Below are positions 34,761-42,810 of a DNA stretch of 64,000 bases, piece by piece. The translations under genes were made by a program, and so were the position numbers. The stretch comes from UBA4416 sp963422675 (lineage in GTDB: Bacteria > Bacteroidota > Bacteroidia > B-17B0 > Aurantibacillaceae). How positions within the stretch are numbered: the first letter of the stretch is position 1; each line of letters opens with the position of its first letter. Below the pieces are notes generated by a model that searched no databases, was not told the origin of the DNA, and was given only the letters and a program-made list of their open reading frames with translations. The stretch is taken from the NCBI GenBank assembly GCA_963422675.2, contig CAXVYS010000029.1, forward strand, positions 186,001 through 250,000, read 5' to 3'.

Positions 34761-36532
34761 TTTACAACCAATTTCGATGTATACACACTAATGCCCTGGG
34801 TTATCGTAACCTGATAAATGCCTTTTGCAAGAGCGGCAATATTTACAGAATGAGCATTAATTCCTGAATTGGAAATACCTTTATCCTGTATCATTTCGCG
34901 GCCAACAAGGTCAGAAATAGTTAACACATACGCTGAAGTTTGAGAGGTTGTAAACTCCACCTGTATTTGTTGAGAACCCGGATTAGGATATATATTAATC
35001 GGATGGATTGGGGAGTTAAGATCGGTAAGGCCAAGCGTACAATAGGTAAAATTAATGGGATCGGAGCTGATGCCATTGGCAGTAACTACCAAAGAATAGG
35101 TTGCGTGAGGTAAGCCGATAGGCAAAGTACAATAAGTTGTATCTGCCAAACTACCTCTTTGTATACCATCGCTGTTCCAGTTATAGGTATGGGCATAGTA
35201 TACATTAGTTCCATTGGTAAGTCTCACAATTGGGTAATTAGTGGCCATTTGCCAATCGTCTCCGTAACCTGCTCCTTCAGATATTCCGTTAAACAAGGTT
35301 CCTGTTAACCTTAACGAATCACAGGTTTTTTGAGTAATAGTATTGATGGTTGGTTTACCGCTCGTAAGAGCAATACCGTTAGGGGTGTAAATATAATATT
35401 GAGAACTTCCCTGTGTAGAATATAAAACAGTACCATCTGGTAAATCAAGCATATTGGTCGTGTAACACGCAGCATCTATATTTGAACTTCCGTCGGGTGC
35501 CGGAACAGAAGTAAATGTATTGGTAGTATAATCAAACTCATAAAAATAAGTAGGCGATTTATACATACTATCAATAACATTACTGCTTGGAGTGGGTGAA
35601 AAAGCACAGAGTAGTTTTCCGTTTGCCATCATAGCCGCTGCCGCATCAACAGCCCCGTTATTATTTGGAACATTAGGGCCGGCAGTCCATGTGCCATGAG
35701 CCGGTGTCCCTGATGGAGTATAATAAGCTGTTTTACCGGATCCGCCAATAAAAAAGGCCTGGCCGTTAGGCAACATAAAAGCACCTCCTGTTTCGTAAGC
35801 ATAAGGATCGTATAGATTTAAAGGAACCGTAGCATCCACTAACCACTGATTTAATGAAGGGATGTACCGTTCAGATGAAGTTGCCCCAAGATCTACAAAC
35901 AAAATACTGTTGTCGGGTAATTTAACCCAGGAAGACTCATCATGGCTATTATGACAGGCTGGGGCAGGAGTATACTGATTCGTTTTTGGATCATAAATCA
36001 CATTACCCTTATAACCAAAAGTTGTGGATTCTACAAGTGCCTGAAGTACCCTTCCATCAGGAAGTAATTCAGAATTGGCATCACTAATTGAATCTCCCGG
36101 GTTCAACGGATTTGTGATTAACCAATAATCAAACAACGGATCATAAATTTCGGCATGAGCCTTACCTGTACCATATTCTCCTCCTGCAATATATAAGCGT
36201 CCATCTCTTAATATGCGGGACGAAAAATATAAGCGGGTATCATTCATTGGTGGAACCAGCGACCATGACCCGTTTGCATAGCTGCCATGTATATCAGGCG
36301 TTAGTCTGCTCCATATATTACCAATGCCATCTCCACCGCCTCCGTTGGTTTTCACTAATACGGTACCGTCGGTCATGAGCAGCATAACGCCACCGCTTGC
36401 ATAAGGAGCAATAGTAACAACCTGTGACCATGTGCCTATTTGTGAAAAATAACTTTTAGGAAATAGAAGTGTTATGATAACAAATAGGTATATCTTATAA
36501 TTGAAATAGGTTTTAGTAATCGTAAAATACAT
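34757..36532 (-). CDS. Kelch-type propeller protein with T9SS sorting domain
   Basis: 591 residues. A long N-terminal region (residues 1-~30) contains the signal helix. Kelch/galactose-oxidase-like repeats follow, with motifs such as DGRLYIAGGEYGTG, LPDGRVLQALVE, LPNGQAFFIGGSG and LPDGTVLYSTQG. After that comes an Ig-like segment, then a type A sorting domain (INIYPNPGSQQIQVEF...KGIYQVTIT...SKLVVN). It is secreted through the T9SS; the substrate or partner is unknown. The propeller may bind glycans or proteins. Copper-binding residues of galactose oxidase were not identified. Confidence 0.84.
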   Translation of the reverse strand: MYFTITKTYFNYKIYLFVIITLLFPKSYFSQIGTWSQVVTIAPYASGGVMLLMTDGTVLVKTNGGGGDGIGNIWSRLTPDIHGSYANGSWSLVPPMNDTRLYFSSRILRDGRLYIAGGEYGTGKAHAEIYDPLFDYWLITNPLNPGDSISDANSELLPDGRVLQALVESTTFGYKGNVIYDPKTNQYTPAPACHNSHDESSWVKLPDNSILFVDLGATSSERYIPSLNQWLVDATVPLNLYDPYAYETGGAFMLPNGQAFFIGGSGKTAYYTPSGTPAHGTWTAGPNVPNNNGAVDAAAAMMANGKLLCAFSPTPSSNVIDSMYKSPTYFYEFDYTTNTFTSVPAPDGSSNIDAACYTTNMLDLPDGTVLYSTQGSSQYYIYTPNGIALTSGKPTINTITQKTCDSLRLTGTLFNGISEGAGYGDDWQMATNYPIVRLTNGTNVYYAHTYNWNSDGIQRGSLADTTYCTLPIGLPHATYSLVVTANGISSDPINFTYCTLGLTDLNSPIHPINIYPNPGSQQIQVEFTTSQTSAYVLTISDLVGREMIQDKGISNSGINAHSVNIAALAKGIYQVTITQGISVYTSKLVVN

Positions 36533-36574
36533 AGTTTGTGATTTTTAAAGATGCATTAATACTTAAAAGACGAA

Positions 36575-37204
36575 TTAAAATTTGCCTTGTATACCAAGTC
36601 CGAAATTAATACCGCCACCCCTCAGATCTAAAATATCCGTGTATTTGGTATACGTATTCTGGAAATCCATATGAGGATATGAATAATGAATATAGGCCAG
36701 GTTTATAAACATCCCTATATGTTGTCCAAAATAAAAACGGGGTTGTAGATGAATATCATACATTAAGCCACCACCGGTAGCATTTGAAATGTTTTGATCC
36801 CTGGCTTCCCAGTTCATATGAGAGTAACCAATATTAAATCCTCCAAACATATCCACATACTTTGCTCTCACAAAATGAGCGTTTACTAATAAAGAAGCAT
36901 CAATGGCTTTTACAGAAGGTTTTGTATGAGTGATAGTGTCTTTGCTGGTAAAATAATCGGAGATGCCTACTTTTGCACCTATACCAAGCCAATTAAGGAT
37001 TCCCCTTTCGTATTGTAAACTCAGGGTTTTGTTGGCTGCGTTATCTGTGTTGGAAGTAGAGTTTGTAGAAACTTTCGACGTATAATTATAAACGCCAATG
37101 TCTGCTCCAAAAGCAATTACATTGGTGTTTTTTTTAAAACTTTTTTGAGCAAAGGATTGTAAGGATGCCAATACTACAAGCGACGCAATTATGTTTTTTA
37201 TCAT
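36575..37204 (-). CDS. Small outer-membrane beta-barrel protein
   Basis: 209 residues with a signal peptide (LQSFAQ). Alternating hydrophobic/aromatic strands such as VIAFGADIGVYNYT, GIGAKVGISDYF, KYVDMFGGFNIGYSHMNW and FYFGQHIGMFINLAYIHYS. The protein ends in INFGLGIQGKF, with the typical terminal Phe of a barrel. About eight strands. It resembles the outer-membrane-protein beta-barrel family of Bacteroidota; function unknown. Confidence 0.82.
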   Translation of the reverse strand: MIKNIIASLVVLASLQSFAQKSFKKNTNVIAFGADIGVYNYTSKVSTNSTSNTDNAANKTLSLQYERGILNWLGIGAKVGISDYFTSKDTITHTKPSVKAIDASLLVNAHFVRAKYVDMFGGFNIGYSHMNWEARDQNISNATGGGLMYDIHLQPRFYFGQHIGMFINLAYIHYSYPHMDFQNTYTKYTDILDLRGGGINFGLGIQGKF

Positions 37205-37386
37205 ATAAAGGGTGTTAGATGATATAAAAATAATGTATTTATTGAGTATTAAAAATTATAGGCTCGTTTTACTTCAATTTAACGTATAGCTTAAACCCAT
37301 GAATGACTAAATCAGTAAATACCATGAATACCTTTTTAGTGGATTTCATTTGAGAAGCTATTCATGATGGAGAGAAGAGTACACTC

Positions 37387-39414
37387 TTATCTATTCGTAA
37401 TTAAAAATTCTGTACGCCTGTTTTTAGCTTTACCTTCCTCCGTGGCATTATCTGCAATAGGTTTGTTTGGTCCGTATCCCTTAGCGGTAATCCGTTTTCC
37501 GTCAATTCCTTTTTCTTCTAAAAAAGCTTTTACCGTGTAAGCCCTGTTAGCAGATAAGGCTTCATTGGTTGCAGCTCCACCCACATTGTCGGTGTGGCCT
37601 TGTATCTCTATGGTCATAGAAGGATTTTCTTTTAAATAGCCTACAAACGATTCTAATACAATAAATGATTCAGGTTTAAGATCGGCGGAGTTAGTGGTAT
37701 AATATAAATTATTTAATACGAATGAAGTTCCTGCCTTCGCTTCATTTAATTCCATTTTTATTTCTTTCGGCTTGTTGGCAAAGCTGGCATCTTTTATATT
37801 AATAATTTTTGAACTGAAAGCGTAATCATTTTTCTTTACGGTAACCAACAAATCGTCCTTCTTTTTTAGGTTAATCGCTACCATAAATTTACCGGTAGAA
37901 GAATCAACTACGGCATCTGTTTTTTCTTTGGTTACGGTATTGAGTACTTCTACTTTACCACCCTCTATGACGTTTCCTTCTTTATCTTTTATCTCTCCAC
38001 TTAAAAAGGTTGTTTCCTGAGGCCTTGCTTCTTTATAAAGATCAAACGAATAAAGGTCGTACTTACCGATCCCTTTGCCTCTCATTTTACCTTCATCGTA
38101 AGAAAAGAAATAACCTGTTTTACTGTCTGTGCTTACAAAAAATCCGGTATCATCTGCTTCCGTATTAATCGGGTAACCAATATTTTCTGCTTCTTTCCAT
38201 TGCCCTTTTTCATCTTTGCGGATATAGAAAATATCATACTTGCCAAAGCCGAAATGCCCGTTACTGCTAAAGTACAGCGTTTCACTATCTGAGTGAATAA
38301 AAGGTGTTTTTTCATCGCCGGCCGTATTAATTTTAGGGCCTGCATTTTGAGGAACTCCCCACGCACCTGTATTAACATCTCTTTTAGTAAAATAAATATC
38401 AATCCCGCCAAAGCCTCCGGGCCTGTCGCTTGCAAAATAGAGCGTATTCCCATCTGCACTTAAGCTTGGTTGTGAATCCCAATACACAGGGTGGTTAACG
38501 TTAGCTCCCAGTTTCCTGATTTCACTCCACTCATCATTAATGTTTTCACTTACATAAATATCACAGTTGGGTTGGTTACCACCTTCCTGGCGCGACATTG
38601 CAAAGTATAACCGTTTATTGTCAATGGAGATAGTGCAACCTCCCTGGTTATCATCCGTAATATTAAAAGGAGGCGACATTAATTCTCCGGCATTAAAAGT
38701 GCCTGTTTTATCTCGTTCTGCCACCATAAATACTTCCTTTTCTTTATCGGAGGCATATACCTGGTTCATATTTTTTACGGCAACTCTTCGGGTGAAAAAA
38801 CATAATTTATCATCAGGAGATATATAAGCAAGGTATTCATCCGTAGGTGTTGAAACGCCTTTTACGACTTTAGGTTCAAAAGGAACAATCTTTTTTTTAA
38901 GCTCGCTTTCTTTTTTTGCAAACTTGATCATTTCTTTGGCCTGGTAAATCTCCACTTCATAATCCTTTGCAAATTTTTTCTCATCCTGATCCTTAAACCT
39001 GATGAATTTTTCAAGGTATTTGATGGCCGAATCATTTTTCATGGCTTCATAATAATCAAACCCGATAAAATAATAAGGCTCCGAATGTACTTGAGGACAA
39101 GAAGCAATTGCTTTGTAAAAGTAAGGTACGGCGGGCGAAAAGGCTTTATCCTGTAATTTACAGGTTACTACAATTTCATTCCCCATCACTAAATTTGCCT
39201 CTGCGAAATCAGGCTCAGCTTCCAGGCATTTTCTTAAAAACTCAAGACGTTCCGGTTTTTTGTATTGTTTTTTATCTAGCGCTTTTTCGTAAAGTTTTAA
39301 TGCCTGTTTATTATCTATTTCATTACAAAATTTAGAAGCCTTTTCATCATCATCCTGTGCCAACAGATTAATATTTATGAGCAGTGCAGTAAGTAGTAGT
39401 AATTTTTGTATCAT
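37387..39414 (-). CDS. PorE-like TPR/PD40/CRD/OmpA protein
   Basis: 675 residues with the domain order of the T9SS component PorE. Signal peptide (NINLLAQ); TPR region (~25-165); PD40 propeller (~190-455) with LYFASDRPGGFGGIDIYF and LYFSSNGHFGFGKYDIFY; carboxypeptidase-regulatory-like fold (~463-545, LSGEIKDKEGNVIEGGKV); OmpA domain (~560-675, IEIQGHTDNVGG and ANRAYTVKAFLEEKGI). PorE links the secretion ring to peptidoglycan. Bacteroidota have several paralogs with this layout, so the T9SS role is plausible but not proven. Confidence 0.85.
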   Translation of the reverse strand: MIQKLLLLTALLININLLAQDDDEKASKFCNEIDNKQALKLYEKALDKKQYKKPERLEFLRKCLEAEPDFAEANLVMGNEIVVTCKLQDKAFSPAVPYFYKAIASCPQVHSEPYYFIGFDYYEAMKNDSAIKYLEKFIRFKDQDEKKFAKDYEVEIYQAKEMIKFAKKESELKKKIVPFEPKVVKGVSTPTDEYLAYISPDDKLCFFTRRVAVKNMNQVYASDKEKEVFMVAERDKTGTFNAGELMSPPFNITDDNQGGCTISIDNKRLYFAMSRQEGGNQPNCDIYVSENINDEWSEIRKLGANVNHPVYWDSQPSLSADGNTLYFASDRPGGFGGIDIYFTKRDVNTGAWGVPQNAGPKINTAGDEKTPFIHSDSETLYFSSNGHFGFGKYDIFYIRKDEKGQWKEAENIGYPINTEADDTGFFVSTDSKTGYFFSYDEGKMRGKGIGKYDLYSFDLYKEARPQETTFLSGEIKDKEGNVIEGGKVEVLNTVTKEKTDAVVDSSTGKFMVAINLKKKDDLLVTVKKNDYAFSSKIINIKDASFANKPKEIKMELNEAKAGTSFVLNNLYYTTNSADLKPESFIVLESFVGYLKENPSMTIEIQGHTDNVGGAATNEALSANRAYTVKAFLEEKGIDGKRITAKGYGPNKPIADNATEEGKAKNRRTEFLITNR

Positions 39415-39434
39415 GCGCTTTAGATTTAAGTACT

Positions 39435-39485
39435 AAGTATAAAGTAGTAAGAAAAGAGTGCCTTTATACTTACTACTTTATACTT
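39435..39485. repeat. Long perfect inverted repeat between two minus-strand genes
   Basis: AAGTATAAAGTAGTAAG (39435-39451) pairs with CTTACTACTTTATACTT (39469-39485), a perfect 17-bp AT-rich stem with a 17-base loop. A direct repeat AAGTATAAAG also occurs in the minus-strand reading. It could serve as a terminator/attenuator between 39492 and 39414, or be a copy of a dispersed palindromic element. Confidence 0.7.
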
Positions 39486-39491
39486 TTTGTT

Positions 39492-40430
39492 TTATTTAGG
39501 TTTATAAACCGGAGTTTGTTTATCGGGTTCAGGTTTTTTTACATTATCATTTTTATCCTTGTCTTTTCGTATATCTATCGCCGGTTCATAGGCCCATTTC
39601 CCTTTTTTCATAGATAAGGCATCAAAGCTTCCATCAGGGCCATAATACTGGTATTGCCCTACCAAATTAGGATCTGGTGTATTAGGAGCTAAGTGGCTAA
39701 AAATAATTTGTTTCCGGCCGGTATTATATTTAAGCGACATGGAAACTTCACTGGCATATTCAAACATTACCCGTTTGGCAAACTTACCGGGGATCTTAAA
39801 CACATCTTTCCCAAATAGGGGTGTACCGTCTTCCTTAAAAGTTAATACATCAATGAATTTACGTTGCGTTAATTTTTCATTTCCATCCCAACCAATCAGT
39901 GTATAAAAATCATCATCGGATTTGATAATATCCACGTATAACATTCCAAACCATTTGCTCGGATCAGCGACATAGTTCTCGGGAGTTTTAACGGTTCCCG
40001 ATTTATCCAGTAATGGAAAAACCTCATATTGCGAAACCGTTTCTTTTTTAAATAATCCTTTTTTAGTAGTCTTGGAATTATTAACCTGTATGTAACCAAA
40101 GTAAACATAGGTTTGATCTTCCTTACGCATATCCCAGGTAATGATCCTGAATTTTTTATCGGGAGAAGTTAACAAGGACACATCTTTTTTTAAGCTGTCA
40201 AACGGATATTGCATCGATTTTTCATCTTTTAAAATGAAAGTCCATAAGGCTAAAAAATCTTTGTTTGCGGCAAAGCGGTTGGCTTCTTTGTTGCTAAAAA
40301 AAACCCTTGTTTTTATTTTTTGTAAAGAATCTTCGAGCCCCCGGTAATAATTTTTATCGGATTCGGATAACTGAGCTAAAAGGGAATCGCTGAAAAGCAA
40401 AACAAAAAGTATAACAATAATTCTCTGCAT
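39492..40430 (-). CDS. Secreted protein of unknown function
   Basis: 312 residues with a signal peptide (LLFSDSLLAQ). A mixed, soluble domain with FRIITWDMRKEDQTYVYFGY, YTLIGWDGNEKLTQRKFIDV and IIFSHLAPNTPDPNLVGQYQ. It is followed by a charged, proline-rich tail (KPEPDKQTPVYKPK). No family name is recognised; the layout is common in Bacteroidota. Probably periplasmic or outer-membrane associated. Its end is separated from the PorE-like gene by the inverted repeat at 39435-39485. Confidence 0.78.
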   Translation of the reverse strand: MQRIIVILFVLLFSDSLLAQLSESDKNYYRGLEDSLQKIKTRVFFSNKEANRFAANKDFLALWTFILKDEKSMQYPFDSLKKDVSLLTSPDKKFRIITWDMRKEDQTYVYFGYIQVNNSKTTKKGLFKKETVSQYEVFPLLDKSGTVKTPENYVADPSKWFGMLYVDIIKSDDDFYTLIGWDGNEKLTQRKFIDVLTFKEDGTPLFGKDVFKIPGKFAKRVMFEYASEVSMSLKYNTGRKQIIFSHLAPNTPDPNLVGQYQYYGPDGSFDALSMKKGKWAYEPAIDIRKDKDKNDNVKKPEPDKQTPVYKPK

Positions 40431-40537
40431 TTCTCTATAACTTAATTATGAGGGAAAGTTACAGAAAAAAAGTAAACCGAATTGAAATTAGCAAAATTTG
40501 AATGTCCGCTTTTTTTTTGCTATTTTTATAAAAAAAT

Positions 40538-40759
40538 ATGAAATACCTATTTATACTCGCTATAGCGGTTACATTTTTTTCTTGTAAACGAAATTATAAT
40601 TGCCATTGCGTTTTTTCTGACTCTACATCTAAAGATTATAAGATTAAGGAAAAAACAACATCTAAAGCATTTGATAAATGTGTGGAACAGGCTACTGAGT
40701 ATGCTAATTCAAAAAAGGGCTTTGTTGGACAATGCGAAATACATTCACAAACGCCTTAA
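40538..40759 (+). CDS. Small cysteine-rich lipoprotein, copy 1
   Basis: 73 residues. Lipobox TFFSC with Cys16 as the lipidation site, followed by a CxC pair (Cys22, Cys24: NYNCHC), Cys48 and Cys66. It is homologous in layout to the next gene, four bases downstream: same lipobox position, same Cys order, and a shared KxKTxxKAxxxC stretch. Family unknown. The four mature cysteines suggest disulphides or a metal site in the periplasm or outer membrane. Confidence 0.78.
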   Translation: MKYLFILAIAVTFFSCKRNYNCHCVFSDSTSKDYKIKEKTTSKAFDKCVEQATEYANSKKGFVGQCEIHSQTP

Positions 40760-40762
40760 ACG

Positions 40763-40996
40763 ATGCGGCCAATAATTATAATGGTTGTTTTATTGGTTTT
40801 GGCATCTTGTAGTAAAAAAGACTACGTATGCAGTTGTCGAATTCAGTATTTAATGAATGTTAAATCTGATTCGTATTCAAGTTTTGAAATAAAACATAAA
40901 ACAAAAATAAAAGCGGATCGTGATTGTGAAAAATATCAATCTAACTGGGTTCTGTTGAATGACAGCTCTATCAATATTAATTGCGAATTACAATAG
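40763..40996 (+). CDS. Small cysteine-rich lipoprotein, copy 2
   Basis: 77 residues. Lipobox LASC with Cys16, CxC at Cys23/Cys25 (YVCSC), Cys55 and Cys74, paralleling copy 1. Identity between the copies is low apart from cysteines and a Lys/Thr-rich middle, so the duplication is old. Probably one transcript with copy 1. Function unknown. Confidence 0.76.
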   Translation: MRPIIIMVVLLVLASCSKKDYVCSCRIQYLMNVKSDSYSSFEIKHKTKIKADRDCEKYQSNWVLLNDSSININCELQ

Positions 40997-41044
40997 TTTC
41001 TTTTTTTGTAATTACTGGTTTAATTTATTGTGAAGAAATAAAAA

Positions 41045-42667
41045 TTAAGCTAAAGAACCATATAATTTCATACGTTGTTCTTTAACAGAATCATTTGCTA
41101 AATATTCATCGTAAGTCATTTTCTTATCAATAATACCGTTTGGTGTTAATTCAATAATACGATTAGCCACCGTTTGCATTAACTCATGATCATGACTTGT
41201 CAGTAAAATACAACCGGTAAAATCTTTCAAGGCATCGTTATAGGCAATAATACTTTCCAGATCTAAATGGTTAGTAGGTTCATCAAGTATCAACATGTTA
41301 GGATTAACCTGCATCATACGGCTTGTCATACAACGTACTTTTTCTCCTCCTGATAATACTGAACATTTTTTTAAAACTTCTTCACCACTAAATAACATTT
41401 TACCTAAGAATCCACGAACGTAGCTTTCATCTTTATTGGATGAATATTGACGCAGCCAATCCATTAAATTCATATCGCCGGTAAAATATTTGGCATTATC
41501 ATTTGGTAAATACCCTTTATGGATAGTTGTTCCGAATTTATACTCTCCTGTATCTGCTTTGTCTTCTTCATTAATGATGTCGAACAGGGCGGTAATGGCT
41601 AAATGGTTTTTTGCGATGAACGCGATTTTATCTCCTTTGGCAACATTGATATTTACATTTTTAAATAAAATGCCATCTACATTTGATTTGGATAAATTTT
41701 CGATATGTAAAATCTGATCACCGGCTTCACGTTCCTGTTTAAAAATGATTCCCGGATATTTACGGGTACTTGGCGGAATCTCATCTACCACTAATTTATC
41801 CAATAATTTTTTACGCGAAGTAGCCTGGCTCGATTTACTGGCATTGGCACTGAAACGACGGACAAACTCCTGTAACTCCAAACGCTTGTCTTCTGTTTTT
41901 TTATTGGCATCGCTGCGTTGCTTTAATGCCAATTGACTCATTTGATACCAGAAGCTATAATTACCTGTATAGGTTTTTAATTTACTATAATCAATGTCGC
42001 AGGTATGAGTACAAACCGCATCTAAAAAGTGTCTGTCGTGACTGATCACAATTACCGTGTTTTCAAAGTCCGCTAAATAATTTTCTAACCATGAAATGGT
42101 TTCAACATCCAGGTCATTCGTAGGTTCATCTAATAATAAAATATCCGGGTTACCAAAAATAGCCTGTGTTAATAAGATCTTTACTTTATCTTTTCCGGTT
42201 AAATCTTTCATTAATTTAAAATGAGATTCTACAGGAATACCAACGTTAGTGAGTAATGTAGCAGCATCGCTTTCCGCGTTCCATCCATTCATTTCTCCAA
42301 ACTCAGCTTCTAATTCAGCCGCTCTGTTACCGTCAGCATCACTAAAATCGGGTTTTGCATAAATGGCATCCTTTTCTTTCATGATCTCATGAAGGCGTTT
42401 ATTACCCATCATTACCGTATCCAAAACCGTAAATTCGTCAAACTCAAAGTGATTTTGTTTTAAAACACTCATCCGCATTCCCGGTAAAATGTGTACCTGC
42501 CCTTTGGTAGGATCAATATCGCCCGATAAAATCTTCATAAATGTAGATTTACCTGCACCATTGGCGCCAATTAAACCATAGCAGTTACCCGGTGTAAATT
42601 TCACATTTACTTCATCAAACAAAATACGTTTGCCATATTGCAAACTCACATTAGAAACAGAAATCAT
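41045..42667 (-). CDS. ABC-F family ATPase, YbiT type
   Basis: 540 residues, two nucleotide-binding domains and no membrane part. Walker A GANGAGKST (~34-42). The first domain has a degenerate signature (LTGKDKVKILL) before DILLLDEPTNDLD, as is typical of YbiT. The second has a canonical LSGGEKVR and LILDEPTNHLD. The linker with KTEDKRLELQEFVRRFSANA fits ABC-F. Family role: ribosome-bound translation factor or antibiotic protection; here most likely housekeeping. The signature difference separates it from Uup and EttA. Confidence 0.9.
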   Translation of the reverse strand: MISVSNVSLQYGKRILFDEVNVKFTPGNCYGLIGANGAGKSTFMKILSGDIDPTKGQVHILPGMRMSVLKQNHFEFDEFTVLDTVMMGNKRLHEIMKEKDAIYAKPDFSDADGNRAAELEAEFGEMNGWNAESDAATLLTNVGIPVESHFKLMKDLTGKDKVKILLTQAIFGNPDILLLDEPTNDLDVETISWLENYLADFENTVIVISHDRHFLDAVCTHTCDIDYSKLKTYTGNYSFWYQMSQLALKQRSDANKKTEDKRLELQEFVRRFSANASKSSQATSRKKLLDKLVVDEIPPSTRKYPGIIFKQEREAGDQILHIENLSKSNVDGILFKNVNINVAKGDKIAFIAKNHLAITALFDIINEEDKADTGEYKFGTTIHKGYLPNDNAKYFTGDMNLMDWLRQYSSNKDESYVRGFLGKMLFSGEEVLKKCSVLSGGEKVRCMTSRMMQVNPNMLILDEPTNHLDLESIIAYNDALKDFTGCILLTSHDHELMQTVANRIIELTPNGIIDKKMTYDEYLANDSVKEQRMKLYGSLA

Positions 42668-42686
42668 CGTTCAAAAAATTAGTCGG

Positions 42687-42694
42687 CAAAGATA
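42687..42694 (-). promoter_or_regulatory. -7 box TATCTTTG for the ABC-F gene
   Basis: The minus strand reads TATCTTTG, matching TAnnTTTG, 19 bases upstream of the ATG at 42667. No clear -33 TTG. Confidence 0.45.
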
Positions 42695-42810
42695 CAAAAA
42701 AAACATTAATCAGGAATTGGAGGTTTAAATGAGCTAAAGGGTGGTTTGGGCTATTATAGGAATACTATTTTGACGAAATAATGATTACTTTTAATTGCCA
42801 CTAATAATTT

